Shown: positions 24,076-36,150, counted from the stretch's first letter. The stretch is DNA of 64,000 nucleotides from Chaunax sp. Z400 (GCA_037577475.1 CM075187.1:25149310-25213309), one strand, 5' to 3'. Translations and numbers: made by a program. Notes: a model not told the origin generated them from the letters alone.

Positions 24076-25321
24076 CGATCAAAATATTGTTTTTTTTTCC
24101 CCTACAATAATGCAATTCTTTTCAAATTTGATGTATCATAAAAACTTTATTTTCAATAGTGTATTCATGACACTTATATTTACTGTTAGAGGACATAAAC
24201 CACTATATGTACAACTATTAGGAAGTACTTGTACATTGTACTTTTCGAGTAATCCTACCTTGAAATACCATGCAGCGATCAAAATAGTGCTTTTTTCCTA
24301 CAGTAATGCAATCCTTCTCAAATTTGATGTGCAATAAAATCTTAATTTCAAGAGTGTATTCATGGGACTCATTTGATTTGTTAGAAGACATATAGCACTA
24401 CAAGTACAATTATTATGAAGTATTTGTACCTTGTACCTTTGGAGTAATCCTACCTTGAAATACTATGCAACCATCAAAATATTGCTTTGTCACCTACAAT
24501 AATGCAATCCTTTCCAAATTTGATGTGTAATTAAAACTTTATTTTAAATTGTGTATTCATGACACTCCCATCTTTTATTAGACGATAAATAGCACTATAT
24601 ATACAATCATTATGAAGTATCCTTACCTTGTACCTTTCGAGTAATCCTACTTTGAAATACCATGTATCAATCAAAATAATGCTTTTTTTCCTACAATAAT
24701 GCATTTCTTTCCAGATTTGATGTGCAATAAAATCTTTATTTTCAATAGTGTATTAATGACACTTATATTATCTGTTAGGTGACAGGTACCACTACAGGTA
24801 CTATTATTATGAAGTATTTGTACCTTGTACTTCTCGAGTAATCCTACCTTGAAATACCATGCAGTGATCAAAATATTGCTTTTTTCACCTACATAATGCA
24901 ATTCTTTCCAAATTTGATGTGTAATAAAAACTTTATTTTCAATAGTGTATTCATGCCACTCATATCATTTGTTAGAAGACATATAGCACTACATGTACAA
25001 TCATTATGAAGTATCCGTACTTTGTACTTTTTGAGTAATCCTACCTTGAAATACCATGCAACGATCAAAATATAGATTTATTCACCTACAGTAATGCAAT
25101 TCTTTCCAACTTTGATGTGCAATAAAATCTTTATTTTCAATAGTGTATTAATGACACATAGTTTCAGGTAGAGGAAATATAGCACTACAGGTACAATTAT
25201 CATGAAGTACTTGTACCTTGTACTTTTTGAGTAATCCTACCTTGAAATACCATGTAACGATCAAAGTAGGGCTTTTTTTTCCAACAAAAATGCATTTCTT
25301 TCCAAATTTGATGTGTAATTA
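24076..25321. repeat. ~196-bp satellite array, third block
   Basis: About 6.3 units, near-identical to 18631-19876. Ends at the next GGGCCCGAG module. Confidence 0.9.
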
Positions 25322-25865
25322 GGGCCCGAGCACTGAGGGTGTGAGGACCCTATTGTTCTGCAAGGAATTATTATTAGGGCCCGAGTACAAAGTGTGAAAG
25401 GACCCTATTGCACTGCAAGGAATTATTAGAGCCTGAGCACGAAGCGTGCGACCTACAATTTGGTCAGTAAAGCCATAAGGCCTTGATGAGTCATTATTGT
25501 GAATATTGTGAGTTTGGGTCTAATGGCGGCTTCGCGACGTTTGATGTTCGCTATCAAACAGGAACTCGGTGTTGAGAGGCCAGGGAAGCTCAGATGCTCA
25601 CCAAAATTGACACACTCGTCAAAGGTCGTACTACTTACAATCTCATTTGGTTTACAGGGTCGGTTGTGCAAACTTGGCTCCACAGCACCCCCTGTAAAAC
25701 TTAAAATAAGTATCCCAGAGTCTGTGTTTAACCTACATGTATGTAATTTAGTAGACATGTTTAAAGATCCACCCTGAAGACATCTACTCAACAATATTGA
25801 GCAACAGTCAAAGCACCACCTGCGGGCAAATGCAAAAATGTCTTGTGACAATTTTTGTTTGATTT
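25322..25865 (+). repeat. GGGCCCGAG-type fish repeat, unit 3
   Basis: Two hairpin modules plus body, near-identical to unit 2. Shortly downstream (after about 25956) this unit lacks 136 bp present in units 1 and 2; ACTTC is shared at both deletion edges. Confidence 0.6.
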
Positions 25866-26287
25866 TGATTACATTTTCATGCTGTGGCCTTCACATGCAG
25901 CCTAACTAGCAACATACAGCATGCGGTGTTGTCCTACTCACGTATCTGACTGTTTACTTCCAAACTGTGGTGAAATGCAGGAGGACTCGTCCACATTGTA
26001 CAGCGAGGACTGTCAACAAAAATAATCTCCACTAACTAAACTGTACAACTGATCCCACCACCAGCATAAATCCTACTAAATTTGCGTCGTTATGAGGAGG
26101 AATGGTAACAGCAAACACATGAGGAAATCAATATTTCAAAAACTGATCATATATTTTTCTTCAGATTTATTTACATTATATTTTCACAGTAACACAAACA
26201 AATCATTGAAATGACTGCCAAACAGCTTTCAAACAAAAACCACAACCATTTCTACAGTCTAATTAACAAAAAAAATTGAAAACTAAA

Positions 26288-28434
26288 TTACTCCTCCACA
26301 CTTGTAAACTGGATGCAGCTGAAAGTGGTCTTGATTCGCTTAAAAAAACGGCGAATCCTTTTCAGAAACTTTTGCCGGCGACCAGGGGAGGTGGAGACAT
26401 TATGGGCAACGTCTGATGGCTCGGCCACGTCAGAGGAGCTGGCAGTGACGTCTTCAGACAACCCCTCATCTGGACATTTGTCCTCTGAGACGGGAGGCTG
26501 GTTAGCGTCTGATGGCTCGGCCACGTCAGAGGAGCTGGCAGCGACGTCTTCAGACGACCCCACATCTGGACATTTGTCCCCTGAGACGGGAGGCTGGTTA
26601 GCGTCTGATGGCTCCACTATGTCAGAGGAGCTGGCAGCGACGTCTTCAGACGACCCCACATCTGGACATTTGTCCCCTGAGACGGGAGGCTGGTTAGCGT
26701 CTGATGGCTCGGCCACGTCAGAGGAGCTGGCAGCGACGTCTTCAGACGACCCCTCATCTGGACATTTGTCCGATGAGACAGGAGGCTGGTTAGCGTCTGA
26801 TGGCTCCACTATGTCAGAGGAGCTGGCAGCGACGTCTTCAGACGACCCCACATCTGGACATTTGTCCCCTGAGACGGGAGGCTGGTTAGCGTCTGATGGC
26901 TCCACTATGTCAGAGGAGCTGGCAGCGACGTCTTCAGACGACCCCTCATCTGGACATTTGTCCCCTGAGACGGGAGGCTGGTTAGCGTCTGATGGCTCCA
27001 CTATGTCAGAGGAGCTGGCAGCGACGTCTTCAAACGACCCCACCTCCACTTCAGTCTCAGTCTTCTTGTCCCCCTGTCCATCAAGCTGACACTCAGGAAT
27101 GGATGGGAGCTTCTCACCGTGGTGCTTAGAGCTGCGTTCTGGGCACTAGATTAGTTGGAGAGACACAGGAATGGTTACAGTCACAAAGGGCTTGAGCTAT
27201 TAGACTCAATAATACAAATTAATCCATGTCAACCACTAACTTTTACTCTGTTATCAATATGTATGATCATACACTCAATATAGTCTCTATTAAATCAGAC
27301 CCATAGAGACACAAGAAACATGCAGGACATTAGAGTAAACTCGTGCAGGTGATCTAAAATGTTTAGTGACTGGAATCTACATGTTTGTGATTTGACAAGA
27401 GTCAGTATTAAGTAACCAAAGTTAAAATCTGCAGAGTGGAAAGACTGCATCAACATTTAAAATCTGAAACCAGTGCAAGTTGGGCTTTGTCCAAATCTTA
27501 CAGCTTCATGCTAAAGATACTGATTTGAATCTGTGAGACAGTGCAGGTACCTGTGTTGGCTGTGAGGAGGAGCCGTACATTTCCTCATAGAGGCATTGTT
27601 GTTCCTCGTTCAAGTGGTACCTGTTGACCCATGTCTTCTGCTCGTTGCTGCAGGTGACGCAAGTGCTGGTGTCCCTGTTCCTCTGTTGTTTCCTGCCGCG
27701 CTTTCGTTTTGGAGTCACCCAAACGTCGGGTTGATCGTCTGCAGAGGCCTGGATCTCCTCGAACTTTGGGCTTCCCATTTCCAATAATGTAACTACAGGG
27801 AAGCACAAGAAACATGCAGGACATTAGAGCAAACTCATGCAGGTGAACAAAAATGTTTAGTGAATCTACATGTTTGTGATTTGCAGAGGGTCGGTATGAA
27901 GTAACCAAAGTTGAAAGACCACTGAGCTAATCTCACATGGTATAAACTCAGGATTACAAGTAAGGGAGAGCAAGGCAGGACAAAAGAGAGGTTTGAACAG
28001 GACCCAGGAAGTCAGGGAAATAGGACAGAAACAATCTGTATCACTGCCTAGAATAATTCTGCTTCAAATTCCCTGATATGTGGTCCGTATACATATTGTT
28101 AGATGTATTAGTTTTAAAAACGGTTTATTTTCTGTATTCATTTATCTGTACTCCCCACAAACACTCCACCGTAACACAAAAAGAAACCTCAAATTAAGTC
28201 AAATCAGCAAAAACGGTTCATGCAAACAACAGCTAGTTAGAAAATTTTAAAACAGACCCCAAGGAATAAAGAATCGATGAAGAAAACATTAAAATGCTGC
28301 TTAAATGCATCAAATTAATCATCTAGAATAATAGTCTACAACTCGTAGCATTCCACCAGTTTGTATTTAGCTGGTTAGCTTTAGCTACAAAGCTATCAGT
28401 TTATCTACTTACTGTTTGGGTCGTGTTGATTCAT
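26288..28434 (-). CDS. Unrecognised repeat-rich protein, nested gene copy 3
   Basis: Exons 28413-28434, 27551-27792 and 26288-27145, 373 residues. The exon 2 and exon 3 translations are the same as copy 2, including every repeat-unit variant, so copies 2 and 3 separated very recently or were homogenised. AATAAA (minus) lies at 26166-26171. Intronic differences are few (for example one base change near 27335). The 136-bp deletion lies beyond the polyadenylation signal and does not touch the gene. Confidence 0.6.
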
Positions 28435-28519
28435 GTCGATCTCTTTGTGTTGTTTGAACCGTTGTTTTCTCTCTGTCTATTCAAAAGCTAAAGTGTGCAG
28501 GTGGAATGAACCAACGTTT

Positions 28520-28671
28520 CTTATAATGATACACTTGCCTTATGACAAGGGTTTCTATGGTAACCAAACGTCCCTTATGACTTTATGAGGTAATATCATT
28601 ATTTTTCGTTTCCATTGTAACCAAACGATCTTCTTGAGGTAATATCGTTATTTTTTCATTTCCATGGTAAC
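28520..28671 (-). promoter_or_regulatory. Putative promoter of nested gene copy 3
   Basis: X-box-like motifs at 28551-28564, 28608-28621 and 28658-28671, with a TATAAG-like box near 28520-28527. Unchanged from copy 2. Confidence 0.4.
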
Positions 28672-28984
28672 GTGTTGAATTGCTGCGCAGTCTGTGTGGG
28701 ATTTGGCTCACATGAGGGTTTCCGGGGCATAACTCAAAAAATTCCTGAAAGTTTTCACGAAACTTTATGTACACTTCTCCCATGTACTGGAGAGGTGCTT
28801 TTAGGTATTTGGGAAATTGTAAGCATTTTATTTATTTATTTATTTATTCATTTTGTCTCCCATTAACAAAAACTGTAATTTACAGAGACAACTTGCATAA
28901 CTTCTGTCTTTCCTTAATGAAATGCACCCCCGCCAGTTCTCCGATAGTTTGCACCAAACACCTCCTCGTCCGCTTTTCTCCCCC

Positions 28985-29384
28985 TGAACTCTGATTATTG
29001 GTGACTCTATCACAAGGACTGTGCGCTTCTTTAACGCTGTTACATACCGTTTCCCACGATGTCTTGAAGAAGCTCCAGGACATGTTACCATCACTTTCCG
29101 CCTCCATCACCAGAATAATAGTCCATGTGGGTTCAAATGACACGGCTCTTCTACAATCAGAGATAACCAAATCAGACTTCGGCCGTCTTTTCGATCTTCT
29201 CAAACATAGTGGCAAATCAGTCTTCATCTCAGGTCCTATTCCCACCGTCAGCCGCGGTGTGGGTCGTTACAGTAGACTCCTTACATCTTCACACCTGGCT
29301 GCAGTCCACCTGTAGAGCTCACAATGTGGGCTTTGTTGATAATTTCAACTTGTTTTGGAATCAGAGTTCCTTCTTCAAACGGGA
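28985..29384 (+). mobile_element. LINE ORF1 SGNH/GDSL esterase fragment, unit 3
   Basis: Third copy with identical frameshifts and truncation. One visible change alters PTVGRG to PTVSRG. Followed directly by the fourth satellite block. Confidence 0.65.
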
Positions 29385-30631
29385 CGATCAAAATATTGTT
29401 TTTTTTTTCCCCTACAATAATGCAATTCTTTTCAAATTTGATGTATCATAAAAACTTTATTTTCAATAGTGTATTCATGACACTTATATTTACTGTTAGA
29501 GGACATAAACCACTATATGTACAACTATTAGGAAGTACTTGTACATTGTACTTTTCGAGTAATCCTACCTTGAAATACCATGCAGCGATCAAAATAGTGC
29601 TTTTTTCCTACAGTAATGCAATCCTTCTCAAATTTGATGTGCAATAAAATCTTAATTTCAAGAGTGTATTCATGGGACTCATTTGATTTGTTAGAAGACA
29701 TATAGCACTACAAGTACAATTATTATGAAGTATTTGTACCTTGTACCTTTGGAGTAATCCTACCTTGAAATACTATGCAACCATCAAAATATTGCTTTGT
29801 CACCTACAATAATGCAATCCTTTCCAAATTTGATGTGTAATTAAAACTTTATTTTAAATTGTGTATTCATGACACTCCCATCTTTTATTAGACGATAAAT
29901 AGCACTATATATACAATCATTATGAAGTATCCTTACCTTGTACCTTTCGAGTAATCCTACTTTGAAATACCATGTATCAATCAAAATAGTGCTTTTTTTC
30001 CTACAATAATGCATTTCTTTCCAGATTTGATGTGCAATAAAATCTTTATTTTCAATAGTGTATTAATGACACTTATATTATCTGTTAGGTGACAGGTACC
30101 ACTACAGGTACTATTATTATGAAGTATTTGTACCTTGTACTTCTCGAGTAATCCTACCTTGAAATACCATGCAGTGATCAAAATATTGCTTTTTTCACCT
30201 ACATAATGCAATTCTTTCCAAATTTGATGTGTAATAAAAACTTTATTTTCAATAGTGTATTCATGCCACTCATATAATTTGTTAGAAGACATATAGCACT
30301 ACATGTACAATCATTATAAAGTATCCGTACTTTGTACTTTTTGAGTAATCCTACCTTGAAATACCATGCAACGATCAAAATATAGATTTATTCACCTACA
30401 GTAATGCAATTCTTTCCAACTTTGATGTGCAATAAAATCTTTATTTTCAATAGTGTATTAATGACACATAGTTTCAGGTAGAGGAAATATAGCACTACAG
30501 GTACAATTATCATGAAGTACTTGTACCTTGTACTTTTTGAGTAATCCTACCTTGAAATACCATGTAACGATCAAAGTAGGGCTTTTTTTTCCAACAAAAA
30601 TGCATTTCTTTCCAAATTTGATGTGTAATTA
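29385..30631. repeat. ~196-bp satellite array, fourth block
   Basis: About 6.3 units near-identical to blocks two and three. Leads into the partial fourth GGGCCCGAG repeat. Confidence 0.9.
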
Positions 30632-32063
30632 GGGCCCGAGCACTGAGGGTGTGAGGACCCTATTGTTCTGCAAGGAATTATTATTAGGGCCCGAGTACAA
30701 AGTGTGAAAGGACCCTATTGCACTGCAAGGAATTATTAGAGCCTGAGCACGAAGCGTGCGACCTAAAATTTGGTCAGTAAAGCCATAAGGCCTTGATGAG
30801 TCATTATTGTGAATATTGTGAGTTTGGGTCTAATGGCGGCTACGCTCCGTTCCTCTTCACCCTCTACACTGCAGACTTCCACTACAACTCACCCACCTGT
30901 CACCTGCAGAAGTTCTCTGATGACTCTGCCATCGTCGGCCTCATCACAGATGGGGACGACAGGGAATACAGAGAACTGATGCAGGACTTTGTGGACTGGT
31001 GCCAGCGGAACCAACTCCAGATCAACGCAGTGAAAACCAAGGAACTGGTGGTTGATTTCCGCAGGCACACACACTCCCCCCCGGACCCGGTGAACATTCA
31101 GGGAACAGACATTGAGATGGTGACATCTTATAAGTACCTGGGTGTTCACCTGAACAATAAACTGGACTGGACAGACAATACCACTGCACTTTATAGGAAA
31201 GGCCAGAGCAGACTCTATCTGCTCAGGAGACTGAGGTCCTTTGGAGTGCGGGGAGCACTCCTCAAGACATTTTACGACACCGTGGTGGCATCAGCCATTT
31301 TTTATGGTGTGGTCTGCTGGGGCAGCGGCATCACAGTGTCGGATAGGAAAAGACTCGATAAACTGATAAGGAAGGCCAGCTCTGTCCTGGGATGCCCCCT
31401 GGACCCAGTGGAGGTGGTGGGAGGTAGGAGGATGACAACTAAGCTGTCATCCATAATGGACAATCACTCCCACCCGATGCGGGACCAAATAACAGCACTG
31501 GAGAGCTCCTTCAGCGACAGGTTGCTTCACCCAAAGTGCGTGAAGGAGCGCTTTCGCAAGTCTTTCCTTCCTGCAGCTGTTAGACTGTACAATCAGCACT
31601 GCTCCCAGTAGACCTAACTATTTGTAGTACTTGTGTGAAATACTGAGACACTTTGCATTAGTATTGTGAAATATTCTTGAGACACTTTACCCCCGTCCTT
31701 TATTGTATTGTATTTTTTTAAATGTTATTTCCCCTCCTCCTGCTGTGTTTTTCGTACACTGTGCTGCTGCAATAATGTAAATTTCCCCACTGTGGGACTA
31801 ATAAAGGGATATCTTATCTTATCTTATCTTATCTTATCTTTGATGTTCGCCATCAAACAGGAACTCGGTGTTGAGAGGCCAGGGAAGCTCAGATGCTCAC
31901 CAAAATTGACACACTCGGCAAAGGTCGTACTACTTACAATCTCATATGGTTTACAGGGTCGGTTGTGCCAACTTGGCTCCACAGCGCCCCCTGTAAAACT
32001 TAAAATAAGCATCCCAGAGTCTGTGTTTAACCTACATGTAAGTAATTTGGTAGACATGTTTAA
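30632..32063 (+). repeat. GGGCCCGAG-type fish repeat, partial unit 4, split by a LINE
   Basis: Left part 30632-30841 matches units 2 and 3; right part 31841-32063 resumes at TTGATGTTCGCCATCAAAC. Between them is an L2-like LINE. The homology ends near 32063 (GTAGACATGTTTAAA), where single-copy kinase intron resumes, so this is the right edge of the array. The right part has more changes (for example CACTCGGCAAAGG) than units 2 and 3 have from each other. Confidence 0.65.
30842..31840 (+). mobile_element. 5'-truncated L2-like LINE with reverse transcriptase end
   Basis: An open frame to the TAG at 31611 encodes the end of a reverse transcriptase. It has APFLFTLYTADF, then FSDDSAIVG (the YxDD active-site block, here FSDD), INAVKTKELVVDFRR, YKYLGVHLNNKLDW and the conserved C-terminal AVRLYNQHCSQ. 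The 3' UTR ends in CCACTGTGGGACTAATAAAG followed by (ATCTT)n repeats. Pattern and tail fit the L2/Jockey-group LINEs of fish. The 5' part is missing, as usual for target-primed insertions. The open frame suggests a young copy. Confidence 0.75.
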
Positions 32064-32418
32064 ATGTTTGTGTGTGTGCTAGCAGTCTTTAGCTAACTGA
32101 TGCTCGATCAGTTGTTAACAGGACAAGTTCATATGAAACAGGTTACCGGGTCTGTAAACCCTGCCTGTTTTGTGAACAGTTATCCAACATCCCAGCAGAG
32201 GAGGTTAGATAATGGCACATTCATGCGCTCCTCTGATGGTCACATTTACCAAGTTTGGAAGTCATTGCTCCAAATTTGATATGTTCATGAGCTTTTAATT
32301 TGTATTGTGGGAACAACATGGACACTACAAGAAGATGTGTTGTAATTTACGGCTCAGATCCATTAAATACAAGCCATAAATAGCTGTTTGAAATTCTACT
32401 TCTTCTCTTCTGTCTCAG
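32064..32418 (+). other. Single-copy 3' part of kinase intron 3
   Basis: No match to the array units. Ends in a pyrimidine-rich tract and CTCAG acceptor at exon 4. Nothing else recognised. Confidence 0.5.
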
Positions 32419-33190
32419 ATGATCCTGAAACAGCTGGAGGATGCAGCGGTTGACATGCATTCAAAGGGCGTCTTTCACCGGGACATTAAATTAAAAAATG
32501 TCCTGGTTTCCATGGTCAATGGTCGACCAAAAGTGCTCGTGGTGGACTTCGGTTGTGGTGCCTTCTCAACGGAGGCCTCTTACCACGACTTCTGTTGTAT
32601 GATATCTGGCTTCTACTCCTCACTCATTTGTCAATCTACAAAATAATGACTTTATGTCAAAAATCTTCCCTTCATCCTTTTTCTGTCTTTTAACGTGCAT
32701 CTTTCTGTCCATGTCCTTCCATTGATCTGTTGATGTGTGTACTAGGTACCGAGATATACTTCCCTCCAGAATGGTTTACCGCTGAGACCTACAGGGCCCG
32801 TCCCACCACTGTTTGGCAGCTGGGCGCACTTTTTCATTCTTTGCTGAAAGGACATAGGAAATTTTCAATGGAGGATTTTCTAGAACACAAGATTGGAATC
32901 AACCCTTCACTCTCCACAGGTTAGACACACAAATATACCCACACAGCTTCATAATACAAAGCAGTTTTCAAACCAAATATTCTTCAGATTTCTTGTTTTC
33001 TTTGGATCACTGCACCTGTCCACTTAAACATCTGATCTTCTCATTTCTCTGTGTTTCAGAGGTCAAGTCTCTGCTGGACATGTGTTTAAATAGAAACCTT
33101 CATCATCGAGTCTGTCTGACACAACTCCAGCTTCATCCTGCCCTCACAGAGCTGAGTCATCAACCAACCCAGAGCCTCCGTCATCAGTAA
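32419..33190 (+). CDS. Pim-like kinase, C-lobe exons 4-6
   Basis: Exon 4 (32419-32596) encodes MILKQLEDAAVDMHSKGVFH, then RDIKLKNVL and VVDFGCGAFS. Its donor is GTATGA. Exon 5 (32746-32919) encodes TEIYFPPEWFTAETYRARPT and WQLGALFHSLL, with donor GTTAGA. Exon 6 (33060-33190) encodes EVKSLLDMCLNRNLHHRV to the TAA at 33188-33190. At the exon 4/5 junction the usual family Gly before Thr is a Cys here. HRD, DFG and PPEW are intact, so the C-lobe shows no inactivating change. Confidence 0.85.
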
Positions 33191-33204
33191 GACATCCAGG
33201 ACAG

Positions 33205-33365
33205 GTCTTACTCTCCACCTCTCCTCCCTATCTCTCTCTCCCCATCTGTCTCCCCCTCTCCCCACCTCTCTCTCTCCCCGTCTATCACCCCCTCTCCCTA
33301 TCTATCTCCCCATCTCTTTCTCTCCTCATGTATCTCCCCACCTCTCTCTCTCTCTTTCTCTTCTC
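33205..33365. repeat. Pyrimidine-rich low-complexity tract
   Basis: Irregular repeats of CCCCATCT, CTCTCTCTCC and TATCTCCC immediately after the kinase stop codon. Simple-sequence expansion in the likely 3' UTR or flank. Confidence 0.8.
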
Positions 33366-33394
33366 ATGTATCTCCGAATCTTTCTCTCTCACCC

Positions 33395-33520
33395 CAACCG
33401 GTCAAAGCAGAGGGCCGCTCACCATGAGTCTCGGATCTACTCGAGGTTTCTACCTGTTAAAAGGTAGTTTTTCCTCGCCCCCTTCGCCAAGTGCTTGCTC
33501 CCATTCAAACAGCGTTTTCA
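33395..33520 (+). repeat. Dispersed fish repeat fragment
   Basis: Contains ACCATGAGTCTCGGATCTAC, GAGGTTTCTACCTGTTAAAA and TTTTTCCTCGCCC in that order, a combination I recall as a high-copy teleost dispersed repeat. It sits just 3' of the kinase gene. Class unknown. Confidence 0.45.
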
Positions 33521-35159
33521 TTTCCCATATGACCCCAACACAACATGCTAACGTTGCCAACTGTGGAGGTGAAATCGCCTCAGTGATATACGGCTAGTTA
33601 GATAGCTTTATTTCTTTCTTACTAAACCTCTGAACTGCAAATTCCCCATCTTCATCTTGAGCCTGCATTTGGGTTCTCAGTATTATTTTTGCTGACTTTG
33701 CTGATAATTATATTATCATAATATGATTCAGCTAATAGTCAATAATGGTGTTTTATCTCCCACCAGAATTTAATCGGCCTCATGTTTTGGATCCTCTTCT
33801 CTTTCTGCGCGTCAGGGAGGGGATAACTGTCACCAACATTACTGCTGAGTGATTGTGGAGCTCAGTGGTGTTAAACGCAGTGCCGTAAACTGACTGTCCA
33901 AACTACACAAGGCTCACTTTAAACGTGTCATGTTTGAGAATAGATACAAAGATCTCATCTGATGTAGTCGACGGGATGATGAGGGCATGTGATGGGTCTC
34001 GCCCGCGTCTGAGCTGATCTACAATGACAGTGAACAAGCTCAGTTTCGTCACTTTCTTCTCCATGTCACACCCCTGCCTCGACTTAATGTAGTAGTTTAT
34101 AATACCCACAGTCAATACTGCGATTTAGATTCCTCACACAGACCTGCAGAGAGTAAGTAGTTTTAAGTATTGAAACCCACATTAACAGCAAGGAGATAAA
34201 CTCATGCATCCCATATTATGAGACAGACCCATGCATCAGAGCTCATTGGGGTTATCAGCGTTCACAGATCTATGCTGGGGTTATGGACGAGAAATCTGAT
34301 TATATGGGTCTGCAACTTATTTCACTGCAAAGCCAAGAATCACATTTCCAACAGCCGCATGTGGAATTACAACATATTCTTGTAGACTGTATGAGAAACT
34401 GTGTGCAACGCCAGCGTTGGGTATAGAAATTTTGAGTGGGCGGCACTGTTTTAAAGAGGGGATTTTAAATATGGGATATTTTGAATACTATTATAGCAGC
34501 AAATAAGTGTTTGCTGTGTAAGTGGAGTAATGGCATCTTGAACGACATCACACTGCCTATGTATGTTTTGTAGTCTGCAGTGAACACGTAAAGAAATGAC
34601 TGGAAATGCCTCTGAAAACACATTGGCTGAACGACATTCACATATAGATGTGCACTCATTTTTTGTTTGTTTGTTTCTTTCTTTTTTGGATGCAAGAATT
34701 AGATTTTCACTTGCAGGAACATCAAAACCCAATTACTTCAAAGTATACATGTGATCTGTAACCACATGTTGTTTTTATATTGGTATGTTCCAGATGTGAA
34801 CTAAAACCCCATGTGATTATGTGAGATGTGAGATGTAAGCATGTGATGATTTTATGTATAAGCAAGTTAAAACCTGCTTCATGTGAAGTTCTCGTGTGAA
34901 ATAATCACATGTGGAAAAAACCAACATGAAAAACAGACATGCACTTTTCATCAGTTTATATATGTACTCTTAACATGTTTAGCATTCACATGTGACTTCT
35001 TCATAAGGCTGTGTAATGTTTCAACATTCTTCTACTATATGTTGCTAAGCTAAAACTACACTAAAATAAATCTGGAGACATTTGAAGTGAGAAACACAAC
35101 ATTCATTCATATTTGATCAGCACTGCCTGATCTGAGTTTGGTGAGCTGCTTTTATTTTT
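33521..35159. other. Non-coding stretch, no gene seen
   Basis: Short frames only. The tract 34750-35000 has repeated CATGTGATTATGTGAGATG-like words but no fixed period. Nothing else recognised. Confidence 0.5.
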
Positions 35160-35327
35160 TTTTAAAGTTCTTCTTTTGGGCATTTTGCCTTCATTTTACA
35201 GGACAGCTGAGGAGGTGACAGGAAATGTGGGAGAGAGAGAGGGGGGAAGACATGCGGCAAATGGCCACGGGTCTACAGCCTCGGTATATGGGGTGTGCGC
35301 TCTAACCACTGCGCTATCTGCGCCCCG
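35160..35327 (-). mobile_element. tRNA-derived SINE
   Basis: On the minus strand it starts GGGGCGCAGATAGCGCAGTG, then GGTTAGAGCGCACACCCC (box A region), GAGGCTGTAGACCCGTGG (decayed box B), a run GGGAGAGAGAGAG in + orientation, and CCTGTCACCTCC. It ends in an A-rich tail seen as TTTTTTTTTAAAG on the + strand. This is the layout of a widespread fish tRNA SINE. Confidence 0.65.
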
Positions 35328-35862
35328 AACAACATTTTAGAGCTCAACAGTCCACTAAACTATGGATATGAATTTCACGTGATAAATAAACAGCAGTAGT
35401 AACAAATATAACAGATATTTTTACAGTTTACACAAAGTTTTATGGTGTTTGTATTCAATTCCGTGTGTATTCAGATGTACTTTTTTCTTTCCAGCACACA
35501 TATTTGTTTCGATGCTCTAATGCAATATTTAGTGGCAATGAATGTTGTTGTTTTTTTTAACCTTCAGATGAGAAAAATGTCCCCAAACTCACATTTACTT
35601 AAAAACATTGACATTGTTAATGGTTACACTGGTAAGCCTTGTGTGGTTTTAAAAATGATGTAATGAATTATTTTAGCCCGAAACTCATTGGCCTTGTGCT
35701 CAACCCTACCCCTGGACTCAGGGGTGATAAGAGTCCCGGGATTGTGGGTAAAGTCCATCAGGATCATAACTGTGACTCCAACAGTGGGAGGGAAAATGCC
35801 AGAAAAACATTTACTATGTGTTCACTGTCTTCCTCCTACATGGGCCTGATGTAATTGAGTAA

Positions 35863-35864
<2 letters not shown>
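35328..35864. other. Non-coding stretch
   Basis: AT-rich with no coding motif or recognised repeat. Confidence 0.5.

Positions 35865-35952
<88 letters not shown>
35865..35952. repeat. (TG)n microsatellite
   Basis: About 44 uninterrupted GT dinucleotides. It faces a (CA)n tract 110 bp downstream, so the two are inverted relative to each other. Confidence 0.98.
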
Positions 35953-35953
<1 letters not shown>

Positions 35954-36060
35954 CCTTTAGAATTGCAGCATATTTCATAGAAAAAAATGAAAATGACCCT
36001 CCCCACCATTTTATAGGCATTAGTGCCAAATGTCCCATGCTCAATACAATTGAACCCCCT

Positions 36061-36061
<1 letters not shown>

Positions 36062-36150
<89 letters not shown>

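Larger units (their letters stand above)
11882..33190 (+). pseudogene. Pim-like Ser/Thr kinase gene, six exons seen, frameshifted
   Basis: Fish-type Pim-like protein kinase. Exons: 11882-11976, 12103-12150, 12327-12547, 32419-32596, 32746-32919 and 33060-33190. Each has AG/GT borders, and the phases join correctly apart from one lesion. Motifs in order are GEGGFGSV (P-loop), VAIK (ATP-binding lysine), ILVMER (hinge entry), HRDIKLKN (catalytic loop), DFG (metal binding) and PPEW (end of activation segment). The end LTQLQLHPALTEL resembles the Pim C-lobe. Exon 3 is 221 nt, one short of the 222 needed to meet exon 4 in phase. The frame slips near 12477-12487, just after VMER, and would stop at 12528. 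The 5' exon is not found. Either a pseudogene or a single-base sequence error; the identity is secure. Intron 3 is about 19.9 kb and holds an antisense gene array. Confidence 0.8.
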
